NCBI GenBank assembly: GCA_037954325.1
Contig: JBBMNZ010000027.1
Coordinates: 6,637,001-6,701,000, forward strand
Source of the DNA: Fistularia commersonii
Lineage: Eukaryota; Chordata; Actinopteri; Syngnathiformes; Fistulariidae
Direction of reading: 5' to 3'
Length of the DNA: 64,000 nt
The notes below the pieces were generated by a model that had not been told where the DNA came from, ran no database searches, and saw only the letters and a program-made list of their open reading frames with translations. Below are positions 1 to 11,685 of this stretch, piece after piece. The number at the start of each line of letters is the position of its first letter. The first letter of the stretch is position 1. The translations under genes and the position numbers were made by a program.

Positions 1-11
1 ACACACACACA

Positions 12-46
<35 letters not shown>

Positions 47-48
47 TC
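1..48. repeat. (AC)n microsatellite at the window edge
   Basis: A near-perfect AC dinucleotide run with a single interruption (cat) near base 17. The array continues to the left edge, so its full length is unknown. It lies downstream of the phf10 exons seen here, probably in a phf10 intron or flank. Confidence 0.95.
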
Positions 49-1128
49 AGACACGCACACACTTGAAAGAGACCATGCCCACACCAATAAGCTGAGCTGA
101 ACTCAACTGGACTCTCCCACTGACCATACTACACAGCAATATTTCTTAAAGTGACAATGAAACAAACTAATGTCAAAATCAATAACAGAAGGCTGATAAG
201 TGTTTAAGTTCCCAGCACCTCCGACGTGATTGAAACATGAAGATGCAACATATATTTAAAATGACCGGTAAGGGGGTTGATGTGTGCAACAATAGTGTGC
301 AAACATCCTCCTGTTCAGCTCAGCAACAGTGAGAACAAGGTTTCGATTCTTCAAGCTGATATTGTAGGGGATGAGCAAAACCGTAGCACACGGCTCTCAG
401 ATGATCATGGATTACTGAACAAAAGGACATAACATGTTGTTTTTTTAAACAATGCACACTATATCATTACAAACTTAACATTTTAGTTAAGTGCATTATA
501 CACTTCAGGTATAAATGTTAAAATTTTCACTTTAACAGCAACTATTCTTTAAAAGTAACTACAAAAATGTATGTGGTTTATATTTTCCATTTCATTAACA
601 AAAAGGACGATTCTTTTCAAAATGAAAAAAAGGAAAACGTAGCAGCCAAAACATCCATTAACTTGTCATGGAAGTTTGTTTCTCTTTTTTGACAAGTGAG
701 GATACACAAGAGGTATTTTGAGACATTCAAAAGGAAACAAAATTAAGTTCAAATCTTTCTTTTCTGGAAAAAAAAAATGTCAAGGAGCAGAGAAAAAGAA
801 ACACGTAGACTGTTCCTTTCAAATGTTCTTATTGCTCAGTCTGACTTGAAGGGGGAAAAATTCACACGTCAGTCCTAAAATCAAATAAAAAAAAAAGCGA
901 AGAAAGGAGCCCCAGTGAGTTACTGTGTTGTATGTGTGTTTTTGAGGACCAAGTTGTTGCAGCTGATATGGTGACAAACTGAAGAAGCCGGAGAACAAAG
1001 TGAAGAAAGCTAAGGAGGGGTGGCGGGATGGATGGAGTAAGGAAGTGGTAGTAGTAGAAAAAGGAGGAGGGGCTAGAAAAGTGCTGCTGCTGCTGTTGAA
1101 GAAGAGTTCAGGTGGTATTGTCCTCTAC
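1..1128. other. phf10 intron 9 and/or 3' UTR of a short isoform
   Basis: No PHD-finger exon could be read here on the minus strand. After the exon 9 donor at 1128 the frame stays open for six codons and stops at 1108-1110 (VEDNTT then TGA). The rest is AT-rich with homopolymer A runs and no canonical AATAAA on the minus strand. It fits an intron, or the retained-intron tail of a PHD-less transcript. Confidence 0.5.
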
Positions 1129-4100
1129 CTTGTACCCCGGGCCAGCTTTGTTGGCAGCAGAGTGGCGGTGGCTGCTGTCTTTGCCTGGTGTGGATGTCTT
1201 GTCTTTGGCCTTGGACTTTTGGCTGTTAGCACCTCCTCCCTCCTGACTATCAACCTCTGATGTGTTGCCTGAAGAACTATCCTGCAGAGCAGACGAGGTG
1301 TTGATTGAGAATTGTATGAGTAAAACACTTTTGGATATTAAAGAACATTCTGATGCTGAATGTCACAGATAACTTGTTTCTGCTTACATGTGGACAATGA
1401 CTTACAGCTGATTTAGACAATTGTTTAACAATTTTTTTTTAATCTTTTTTTTATAAATCTGCTCCTTTCCTAAATATTTCTGGAAACTTCGTCCTGCTTT
1501 TTGGGGGATTTTTCATGCAAATGTTTGCTCTTTTTCAAGGTAACTCATTTCTAGTTTACATCACAACTGTTTTATTACAAATAAAAAATCAGAGGCCCTA
1601 AGCGGCCTAAAGTCTTACAGATGAATTTTTGTTCTTTTTATCATCCTTGCCGTCCTCTGCGTCATCAGAGTCTGGTTCTGAGTCAAGTGCAGGGAGCTCA
1701 GGATCCAGTGGAGGTTCAAACAGAGCTGTGTTCAACGGTAGGTATCGTAGCTCATTTGGAGAGTACCTGCCATGGACAACACAAGCTCAAGAAAAATGCT
1801 ATCAGTATAGCTATTCACCATTAGAAACACGGAATTTGACCGTGTCCTAAATATACCTTTTGTAATAGTCTTGGAACTGTCCTGGAATGAGAGCCACAGG
1901 ATAGGGTCCTGTCTTGGTCAGCTCTGGAGCAAGCACTTTGAACCGACCTTGGGGAACCTGAATGATCTGGAACAACACAAGACAACTCATGACTCCTCAT
2001 GAAGAAACAAGAAAGGTTGGAAAGATGGAGGGAAAGCTAAGTAGCTGGGTGTGAAGAAGTAAAAAATTGGTGTTTTCACACACATGATCTTTGGGCAACT
2101 GCTGAAGGGCTGGGTGATACAGTAACACATTCATAAATGTGAAAAAAATGTGATAAGATTCTATATACATATAAAAAATATCTGGTGAGTTATGTCAGAT
2201 GCGCACCACCCCGGGTGTCGATTTTTCCACATGTACATGTGGAAAATGTGACAATAATGCGACTATTGAACTTCTTCATTGCATGACAAACACAATATAT
2301 AGTTTTAGTCTATTTGTGTCGAACAGGATTGACATTGCAATGCATAATTGCAATAGTTAGGGAGACATGGAGTCTTTTGTTGATACAGACAGTAAAACTG
2401 TTTTAAAAATGTTTGGTAACAAAACTTTATACAACTTTACAATTACATATTTCCCAAGCCCTACTTCACAATTTTTTTTCAGTGGACTCCAAAAACATAT
2501 GCAATTGCAACTGATTTTTTTTTGGAACTCAAACAGTTCCCATACTCATCTGCAGTCTTGACTTAACTTACATGAGTCTGAAGGTCAAAATAAGCTCTCC
2601 TCTCTTCCATTCGCTCCCTGTTAAAGTTACTGTTGAACTCTGCAGCCTTTTTTGCTGCCTTTTTAATATACTCAGGGACCTTGCTGGCCTCCACCTTCTG
2701 AGGGTTCTGCTGCTGCATTTGCTTGGAAATTGAAAAAGAACAACCATCAGATGTTTCTAAATAGAGATATGCAAAGTCTTTTATGAAATGCATTTGTGTA
2801 AAATGACTGGTGACAGTGGTCACCAGTCTAGCATATTTTTTTTTGCATACTTACAGAGTATTCTTTAGCAATTCTCTGTCGCTCTCGCTCCTGCAGGATA
2901 ATGGAGTACTCGGAGTGTTTGGAGGGATACTCCTTTATCATCAGGTCTATCACTTCATCACTTCGCAGGGCTGTTAACCCTTGAAGGAAAGGAAAACATT
3001 CACATTTGGGAATGACAATTTTTGTATGATATCCTTTGGATAAATGCAAGATAGCTGTTAATATTAGCGTTGGGGATAGCCATTACCTAGAGTGCATTGT
3101 GTTTCAGTGATGACATTCTGTTCACGCAAGTACAATTTCTCTTTGTGCGATAGGTCTCTCCTCTCCATATCTGGTTAAAAAAAAATACAAGAGTTCATCT
3201 TCACAGCAATTTGTAGGAAACATAAAGCTGATAATTTCAGGAATAATTTCTCAGTTTAATGTGTTAAAAAAAACGCATTCTTCAATTCCATACCAGGGTA
3301 TTTCCTTTTGAAGGATGTCACTCCGAGATACTCGCTGACCTGCTCCTGAAGCATGTAATACTCTCCTGTATCATCTGCTGGCCACTTGTACTCTGTGAGG
3401 TTCTCCGCTGGGAAATATGTTGGACTGTCAGGAGGAGGGTTTGGTGGTTAAAGGACAGGAAAAGTTGAGATGTTTAATAACAGTAAAAATATTCTTGCAG
3501 CTGTATTGCAGCTGCTTGCTTTGAAGCTTGGTAAAAGGCAATATCATCACTTTGTCAACTACGTTGACAACGTTGAGATGATTAAGAAGAAAAATAAAAA
3601 AAATAAAAAAATCGAGCAAACACTAAAATCCAACCCACCCGAGCTCTTGACTGAAAGTATCACAGCTTCGTGAACTATCCCCCGACCCCATTCGTCGCCG
3701 CTTTAGGGGCTGGCTGCCATCATTGGACACCTCCTCTATTATGTCCTCCTGCAGAAGTTTGAGAAAAAAATAAAAATACATAAAAAAACAACATCTAAAT
3801 GACAAACATTTTTACTCAAGAATGGTTATTAGATCTGTGTTAGAAATATACCTACAACCATATTTACAGTTGCACTAAAAATGCAAAAAAAAAAAAAAAA
3901 AACAGAAATGAAGGGGGATCTGGACAATAAAACAGCAAAAAATGAGAAACTGGACATATTTTAAGAACGCTTAAAAGGTAAATTACAGTAAGGCTATGCA
4001 ACTTATAATTGCAAAGATTTACCAGTGTATCTCTAGTAAAAGGGGCAGCAGCAATAAATGTCCCATCAATTCAGCTTATTGACATACACTTACTCATTAA

Positions 4101-5013
4101 GCAGTAAAGGATTCTGACTGTAATTTTATCTTTCAAATCATCAAGGCTAGGAAACATCTGTTTAAGTAGGAAACAACCTTTCCTTCTCCATCAAATCCTA
4201 CCACAATTTCGAGATACAGCAGTGCTTACTTTCTAAGCTATGATACTAATCCACAAGGCAACACAACATAAGGATGTTTTAAACAGGCTTCTTCATTATC
4301 AGGGCAATCTCTCAAAGCCAAGAAAGCAGCTGATATTTTGCAAGTTTAACAAAAGTTATTCAAATTCCGCGCAAACGACCTGGCAGCCTGTAAAAAAGTG
4401 GTTCTTGGGTGGTTTGGCACATCGACCACAGGTTGACCATGTTTGGACCTCTGTTAAAAAGACAGTGGATTGTCTCGTAATTTGAAACTGAATCAATTCA
4501 AATGATGAACAATCATTAACCATAACGAAATCAAATATCGGTGTTTATGAACAACAGTAACTAACACGTGTCAATGGTTGTCATGGGTTTTTTTCGTCTT
4601 GCTCTTACATTAATCTATTTGTAGGATGTGATGGGTAAATAATTTTAAAGAAAATCCTACAAAAGACACAAGTTCGGCTCTGACCCTCTCATTTATTTAT
4701 CTATTATATTTTTTTACAAATATTAAAATAGAAACACCTCGTATTGATACAAGTTACCTGGCTAATAAATACAACCCGCTCTTAACCTTGTAATGCACCA
4801 GAAAACAAAGGGGATGCCGCAAATTGAAACCGTTCGCGGTCCGGAGCGACCACCGGACGGCTAACCAGCCATAAGCTGAAGGCACAACAATCTAGAGCCC
4901 AGCGAACAGCATCGAAATGTGCCTTGGGCTCCGAACGTCACCTTTAGAGACTGTGCTCCGGGAGTAGCGGGGTTGCTGTCGCACGGCGGCCTCACGGGCA
5001 GCACGGCAGCCAT
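1129..5013 (-). CDS. phf10: PHF10 (BAF45A), PBAF chromatin-remodelling subunit, N-terminal 361 codons; 3' exons lie outside the window
   Basis: PHF10 is a nuclear subunit of the PBAF form of SWI/SNF. Nine coding exons were placed, with GT-AG sites and a continuous frame: 4942-5013, 3639-3748, 3294-3424, 3087-3170, 2855-2979, 2572-2721, 1857-1966, 1619-1766, 1129-1281. Exon 1 reads MAAVLPVRPPCDSNPATPGA, close to the human start. Exon 2 carries the basic KRRRMGSGDSSRSC segment. Exons 3-7 encode the SAY (supporter of activation of yellow) region, with YMLQEQVSEYLGVTSFKRKYP, LRSDEVIDLMIKEYP and EYIKKAAKKAAEFNSN as landmarks. Exons 8-9 encode an acidic then Ser/Lys-rich linker ending GPGYK. The two C-terminal PHD fingers of the family are not encoded on either side of exon 9 down to base 1, so they must lie before the window or be absent. 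The start is shared with the rab4a promoter region. Identity is confident; the 3' structure is not visible. Confidence 0.93.
2223..2246. repeat. Perfect 24-bp palindrome in phf10 intron 6
   Basis: The half-site TTTTCCACATGT is followed directly by its exact reverse complement, giving a two-fold symmetric 24-bp element with no spacer. It contains CACATG/CATGTG E-box-like cores on both sides of the centre. Function is not known. Confidence 0.9.
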
Positions 5014-5708
5014 GTTAGCCTGGATGAAGCTATGCTAAGCTACCTCGCTAGCCGATTTTTAAATTTCCTGTCTTCAGACTGTCAGGTCTGTTCCTTCTTC
5101 TTTGCTGGATTAGAGTAGATGTTAAAGGCGCACAGAGTCACCACCTGGTGGGGAACTGCATCCACCGTTTGACTTTGGTTTTTAGCGACTAAAATGACTT
5201 AAACCCTTGATGTAAAATCTGTTTTAGGCGTATATTTTGCTAGAAATCGTCGAATATATGATCCGCCTTTCCATTCCAGAGAACATAACCGGCTGTATTT
5301 GTTAGCATCGTCAGTGAGTTATGGTACCACTTTAGAAATACATTCTAACTGTAAATTGTCTTGAACGGAGGTGTAGATCCCAATTTATATTACCGACGAC
5401 TAAATAATACGTACAGGTGACGGAGTTCTACTGTACTACGCAATTTAGACGACGCTAATCGCCCCGAAATGTCTTTAAACAGCACCACTTGGTGACAAGC
5501 TAAAGACGTTGCAACGATTGAGCAGCTACAGAAACCTTTATTTTGAAATAACAAAACCAGAACGGGAAGTTGGAGCGAAATCAGCTGGAATCCACGGAAA
5601 TCATCAACAGGACTGTTTTCCTTCACTGGGCTAGCTATCCATCTTTCAGGATCTTACTTTCCCACATTCAGTTGTTGTTTATTTTGCCGTTAAAACGCCA
5701 CAGTGGCG
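5014..5708. promoter_or_regulatory. Divergent promoter region between phf10 and rab4a
   Basis: The two start codons face away from each other with 695 bp between them, so the 5' UTRs and core promoters must lie here. No TATA box is evident. A YY1-like CCATCTT lies at 5639-5645, 64 bp before the rab4a ATG. A CCACCTGGTGG core at 5141-5151 and a CACCACTTGGTG core near 5483-5494 resemble the CTCF half-motif. That regulation is shared is inferred from spacing only. Confidence 0.6.
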
Positions 5709-8700
5709 ATGTCGGAGTCTTACGGTAAGGAGTTTCTTCAGGCGTCCGGCTACTGTCAGCATATTCATACAATCACAGATGGCAAGAGGCAGGTGTGTCA
5801 AAGGTTTTTTTTTCCTGTCAGCGTAAATATTTAGCTGGCAGGCTAACTCAGCCGATGTTGAAGGATATTGGCCTTTAAATGTCATGTCAGCGCAAGGAAT
5901 ATTACAGGGAGGATAAATTCAAGTGAACGGTGGTCGTTGGAAAGCAGCCGTCGAGATTTCCGTGCGGGGAAATCCCCTCTCAGGCTAGCCTAACGGACGG
6001 AAGGGACAGGGGCGAGGATGAGGAGGATGGTGATTCTTGTCCCGCGAATAGCAGCAAGTTGGGATACAAAAATAAGATTACGATTTCGCTGTTGCCCCAG
6101 CTTTCTAGTTAGCACGTCGATTGTGCTAGTTTGCCGTGAGTGGTAACGGTTACGCCAGTGCCCTCAGCAATACTCTTCTGTTTTCACCCGTAACTTGATG
6201 TCATTATTCTTGGGTACTGTATTGTTTTTCTTTCACATGTGCCCCCCAATATCCTCTTACTGTTACTAGTCTTACTGTTTCTTGTCAACCAGAAGATGAC
6301 TGGCTCGGTAGAAACAGCGCTGTCTGTCTTGGGTCCGTTATGCGCTTTGATCGAAGCTTGAATGGATTTAGGGGGCGATAGAACTATTTCAAGGCGTGTA
6401 ACAAATGATATATTTTCTGCTATGATAGGGCGTTTAACATATATGAATGTGCCCGACTAATTCCCCTTGATTGAGCTTATAACACTTGTTATCTGGATCA
6501 TAACTGAAATGACATAGTACTGTTGACTTAAAAATTTATTTGACAGTGATGTTTGCCAGACGGTCTATAAAAGGTTTTTATCTTGCAATATGACTGCAAT
6601 ATCATGTACATTATTGGACTTCATTTATTTTGAGCTGATCATATGACCAAATAGTGAATAATACTGTGTATTGGTCTAACGTTTATCATCATTTAGACTT
6701 TTGTATTGTAATTAGACAATCCCCAAATGTCCAAGTTCATTTTTAATGTATTACTCACGACTAGATTCAGGCAGCAGATGTTTTTGTTTGATTCCTCAAT
6801 TGAGTTTTCAATTTTGAATGAATGAATACCTTGCTGATGCTGAAGATGTAAGTTGTCAGACTCACCTAGGGCTGACAGACTAACAGGATACTTAGTTGAT
6901 ACAAACAAATGCAAAAAAAACAAAAAAACAAACAAAGCAAATAACATCTATGTCTGTGTCTCAGCCTCCACTTTCTCTGGATAAAGTGGTTAGAGTGGAC
7001 CAAAAATAAAGGGATGGCAGACCAGAAATTAAATCGTGTCTATTTTTACATGTAAAGAATATTTGTGTCAACAAATGTGTTGTGCTTCCTCAGATTTCCT
7101 GTTTAAATTCCTGGTTATCGGGAACGCTGGAACAGGAAAATCCTGTCTGCTGCACCAGTTCATAGAGAAGAGATGTAAGTCATGGGATAATCAGCAATGG
7201 TATCTCAAATGGTTGCTTCAAATTCTTTAGCAGCGTCAGTGTTTGATTTTTTTTTTTTTATCCCCCAAGTGTTGGAAAAAACAAAGCACTTGACTATTTT
7301 TACCTATGTACCTGCTTTTCATATTACCAGCAGTTTAAGAAGAAAATAAATAACACTTCCCAATTTGGGAAAGTTCCTTCAAGTTATGATACATCCAGCA
7401 AAGTTATGAACTGAGATGTGTTCAAAGATTCAGGGCAGTAACAAGTATGTATCATGGCTTATAACTTACACATAAGGCTAAATAGTGATTTCATTTTTAT
7501 ATTTTTTTCACAACACTGCATTTCTATGATGAAAACATATGGTGCAGGCCATGCACCATAAAATGCATTGCATTTAACTAAAGTTACAAAACTGTATATG
7601 AATTCTTGTTTTCCAGTTAAGGATGAGTCAAACCACACAATTGGAGTGGAATTTGGCTCTAAAATTATCAGTGTTGTCAACAAAATGGTCAAACTGCAGA
7701 TTTGGGACACTGCAGGACAAGAAAGGTTCAGGTAGGAACACATCTCAACATTAAAAGCCTGGCTGATACCTTTCACCCTTTGTATATGTTTCTCATAGAA
7801 GTTGACATTATTAAGTCATATTACAGTATCAATGTTTGTTTTCACTTTGTTTTATCTTTGTCTCAGGTCTGTGACCAGAAGTTACTACAGAGGTGCAGCA
7901 GGTGCCCTGCTGGTCTATGATATCACCAGGTAAATAATCTTATATTTATTATAAATCAATTTACCCCATCTGTATTCCAGAAACACCATTGTCTTGAATC
8001 AGTTGGGTTTGAATTGGGATTGTTTGTATATCCAACATTCATAGATTCTTCATTCTCATGAACATACAGCCTCACGGCATTTCCATAACGTTTACTCCAT
8101 AATGAGATTGAATATAAAATGCAGGTGAACAGTTATTTAAGTCCATCCATCCATCAATCGTCTGCCGCTTATCCTGCACTCAGGGTCGCTGGGGAACTTT
8201 TACAATTTGTAGATTGTTTGTTTTTTGTTGTTGTTGCTATCTTGAGCTCACATTACGCTTGCTCTATCTGAAGTTTATGTTGATTTTACTAATCATTCTG
8301 TGTTTGTCTTTACTTCTTTTTGCATCAGTCGTGAGACTTACAATGCTCTGACCACTTGGCTGAGTGATGCAAGGATGCTGGCCAGTCAGAACATTGTCAT
8401 CATTTTGTGTGGAAACAAGAAGGATCTAGATGCTGATAGAGAAGTGACATTCTTGGAAGCTTCACGCTTTGCTCAAGAGAATGGTAAGATTGAATCTATT
8501 CAGTAGAAGGGAATTGTTTTTGACAAGTCTTTACCCATTTTTTGAGGAAATGATTGTATTGCTAACATGCTGATTGTTCATAGCATGATATTTGTATGCG
8601 GTATATAATGGGATTGAGAGGATGACAATTGTTTGTTTCAGAGCTGATGTTCCTGGAAACCAGCGCTCTAACAGGAGAAAATGTTGAAGAAGCTTTTGTT

Positions 8701-9252
8701 CAATGTGCTAGGAAAATCCTCAACAAGATAGAATCAGGTGAAGTCTGACCGTAGTTAAAAGCACAATCCTCGATTCTGAATCTATTGCTATCCCAACAGG
8801 CTTACAGTAGGCTGGACTCCTGAACCTGCACTGTTGCAGCTCTTCATAGCCATGAAATCAGGAACTATCTTAAATTTTAGGCACCTAACCACATTATATG
8901 CATCCAGCTCAAAAATGTATATGCATTTTAACAGGCTGTGACACTATGAGACTTGTTACATGTTTCTACTTACCCTCAATTCACAATTTCATTTAAGACT
9001 ACATTTCTATCAACACTGATAATTTTAAGGCAGATTTCGTAGACGGCTAGCACTGTATCAGCTTTCCATCGAAAAATCATTTGGAGTGGGTGCATCTTAA
9101 CATCTGGTCTCTCTCTCTCCACTCTGTCTTGTATAGGGGAGCTGGATCCTGAGAGGATGGGATCGGGTATCCAGTATGGAGATGCTGCACTACGACAGCT
9201 TCGTTCTCCTCGCCGTGCTCAGCCACAGGGTTCCCAAGAATGTGGTTGCTAG
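5709..9252 (+). CDS. rab4a: RAB4A small GTPase, early-endosome recycling
   Basis: RAB4A controls fast recycling from early endosomes. Seven coding exons: 5709-5724, 7094-7174, 7617-7731, 7867-7929, 8329-8483, 8642-8737, 9137-9252, giving 213 aa, the family length for the short start. The protein begins MSESYDFLFKF. The P-loop GNAGTGKS is at residues 15-22, switch II WDTAGQE at 62-68 with the catalytic Gln at 67, the base-recognition motif NKKD at 121-124, and SAL at 151-153. It ends QECGC, a double-cysteine CXC tail for geranylgeranylation. This ending favours RAB4A over RAB4B, which ends PCGC. The first exon holds only 16 coding bases, and the start is fixed by the match to MSETYDF in other vertebrates. 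The gene shares a divergent promoter with phf10. Confidence 0.96.
8141..8198 (-). mobile_element. LINE 3'-tail relic in rab4a intron 4
   Basis: The sequence ccatccatccatcaatcg, then ctgccgcttatcctgcactcagggtcgctgggg, is the familiar 3' end of fish non-LTR elements read in reverse (GCGACCCTG, then GGATAAGCGG, then a GGAT-type tail). Only about 60 bp remain. The call rests on recalled consensus similarity and on the related tail at 48955. Confidence 0.6.
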
Positions 9253-9676
9253 TAGGCGTAACATACAGAATCAAGGTAAAACAACTGTTTCCATTATGTT
9301 TGCTATTATACTGTAAATGTACGGTGTGTATGATACAATAAATGCACTGTAATTTTTTTATATATTTTGGATTTTAACATTGCTGGCATTTAGGTGGTGC
9401 TGAACTTCAGCTATTCAATCATTGTTAGCAGACTTAACCGTTTCTCATCCTAGACACTCATGATGTGATTGACAAACCCTGCTGCCTAAATAATTGCAGA
9501 TGTAGATTTTTGCTACTTTCACTCCCTGGTTCAGGAAGTATTTTCCTGACTGTGATAGACCTTTAGGTTGTCAGGAGGACTTTCAAGATAAGCGTTCACT
9601 AAATCTCTTTAGATTTTAATTAGATCTTTAAATGTCTTATTAACTGTCAGTAGAATATATTTATGTTTGGTTTTAT

Positions 9677-9681
<5 letters not shown>

Positions 9682-9711
<30 letters not shown>
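9682..9711. repeat. (TG)15 microsatellite
   Basis: An uninterrupted TG run of 30 bp in the probable rab4a 3' UTR. Confidence 0.95.
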
Positions 9712-9712
<1 letters not shown>

Positions 9713-11528
9713 GAGACAGGTTTGCGAACACTAGAAGAAAGATGTAAAGCTTCGTGGGACCCCAGAACATGTTGGGTTCAGACTGCTATGCTGGTGACTC
9801 CTCCCTGACCTTTGTATCTTCGACCTTTGCACGCAACATTTAGAGCCTTCGTTGTCATGGCTGCACCTCCGTGGAGCCAAACCGTATTTCAGGCCCCAAC
9901 CGCTCAAAACTCCCCAAAAATTTTTAAGGTAACCAACCACTTTCTAAAGAAACCTTCTCTGTTGGACCAAACCCCTCTTTCAAGGTCAAATCAGGATGAA
10001 AGTGACCAACATTGACAAAATGACTGTCTGCTATTTATAACCCAACTATAACAACTAACTACCCACCTACTACAACCTCTAGATTCCTATTAGCCCTCTA
10101 TGTGACTGCCTGCTCACCTGTGGTAATAAACTAACAGTCCTGTGACATTCATACGTTTAGCACAACCGCCATGCCTTCCTCAACTGCAGTGAAGCAAATC
10201 CTGGCAAGTACACCTGTCAGAAGTTCCATCATTTCAAGCCGCTCAACACTGTTGCAGACTCCAAATGCATTCACTTGACAAACATATTTTCTGCTGTTTT
10301 TCTGAATAAATGAGATATTAACTCACAATTATGAGACATTTTCCAGGGGCAAAAATGCACTTCTGAATTAATGATACAATTGTTGGAATTGTTACATAAT
10401 TTTTTTGTGAAAGCAGCTCAAAGCAAACCTTAATTTGAATCTCACCCAGTTTTGAAAAGATGGTTGATGATTTCAGTAGTTTAAATCTGTAACCATCCTC
10501 TCACCTTTGTCATAGATGGAATTCAATGTAAACAAAGTATAAAAAAAAAAAATCCCACTATTTTTCACTCATTATTGTGAGAAAATTGTCTTTATCATTC
10601 AGAAACAGTGAAAATATTCAAATCAAGAATAACAATATACTGTGCGCACTTCTAGCTCCTTACCCCTGCAGCTTCTTACACTGTACAATGTTTTGTATAT
10701 ACAGATTAATGCATGTTTTCTCAAAATAGAATATGTCAATCGAGAGATATGTATATTAAAGTATTATATTCGGCATCAGTTACATTATCCATTGTATTAT
10801 CTCATTACACTACAATACATTGTCAAGTTGGAAACGGTATAGATAGGCAGTACTGTTTGCAGCTGCTTGTATATTTCTAAATGGGAACTTGTTGATGAGG
10901 ACTACATCTTTGCTAACTTATTTATGAGCGATGAGGTTTATCATTCTTTAACCTTACAGACTTAAAAGGCAGAAAGTTCCTAGGTGAAGTACTGAGCAAA
11001 CATCTGAAGAGTAAATGTCATGTCTGCTTGTAATTTACACTTACTTATTCAGAATAATGACATATCTGACAGTGTATCACATTAGTCCCACGGACTTCAA
11101 TTACTACTAAATATTGCTTATTTACACATGTACCTGATGGACTGCCACGGTAGAACTCACTGGATACATCTGAAATATCAGCGATGTGAAGGTGTCTGAT
11201 GTGTTTGGATTTATTTGGTCTCCGAGGATTTTTTTGAACATGCTCTCTAATGTTTTCAGATTCTCTACCAGTTAGTATATTGAAGCATGAGGACATGTAA
11301 ATCTACTGCTTTTTGATCATTTTGGATTGTCCCCTTTTTAAATTAACTTTTAAAGGTTTACCTACCACTGCAAGAATACATCATGAGGACCCTTGTGTGT
11401 TTTGTCTGACTGTGGCTGCCCTGCAACATGTCCCTAGTTTTTATTTATGTATGTCAGTTTTCACTTGTCATTATGAATATCATGGAATTTTTAATTTATT
11501 GTGTATGATAAAAGTTTAATGTTTTTAA

Positions 11529-11534
11529 AATAAA
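11529..11534 (+). terminator. Distal poly(A) signal of rab4a (AATAAA)
   Basis: A canonical AATAAA followed about 30 bp later by a T/GT-rich segment. It is the last plus-strand signal before the opposing ccsap signal, so it is the likely distal end of rab4a. Confidence 0.5.
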
Positions 11535-11679
11535 AACAAATGCAAATCTACCAGTTACCTCAATGTTGTTTTTGTTGCTTGAGCATGTGAAGATGTGTGA
11601 TGATCCATGGGTGTTAAGGTAATCTTCAATCTAGAGTAGCTGAGAAATTCAAAAAGAACTGACAGGTGAAAAGGGGTGA

Positions 11680-11685
11680 TTTATT
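11680..11685 (-). terminator. Poly(A) signal of ccsap (AATAAA on minus strand)
   Basis: tttatt on the plus strand, read as AATAAA on the minus strand. It is the farthest good candidate downstream of the ccsap stop and faces the rab4a signal 146 bp away. Confidence 0.45.

Larger units (their letters stand above)
9253..11540 (+). other. Probable long rab4a 3' UTR
   Basis: No further gene is seen. Several AATAAA signals occur on the plus strand (9338-9343, near 10305, and 11529-11534). The last is followed by a TGTTTTTGTTG GU-rich stretch, a good cleavage context. A (TG)n tract lies at 9682-9711. Which polyadenylation site is used cannot be told from sequence. Confidence 0.45.
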
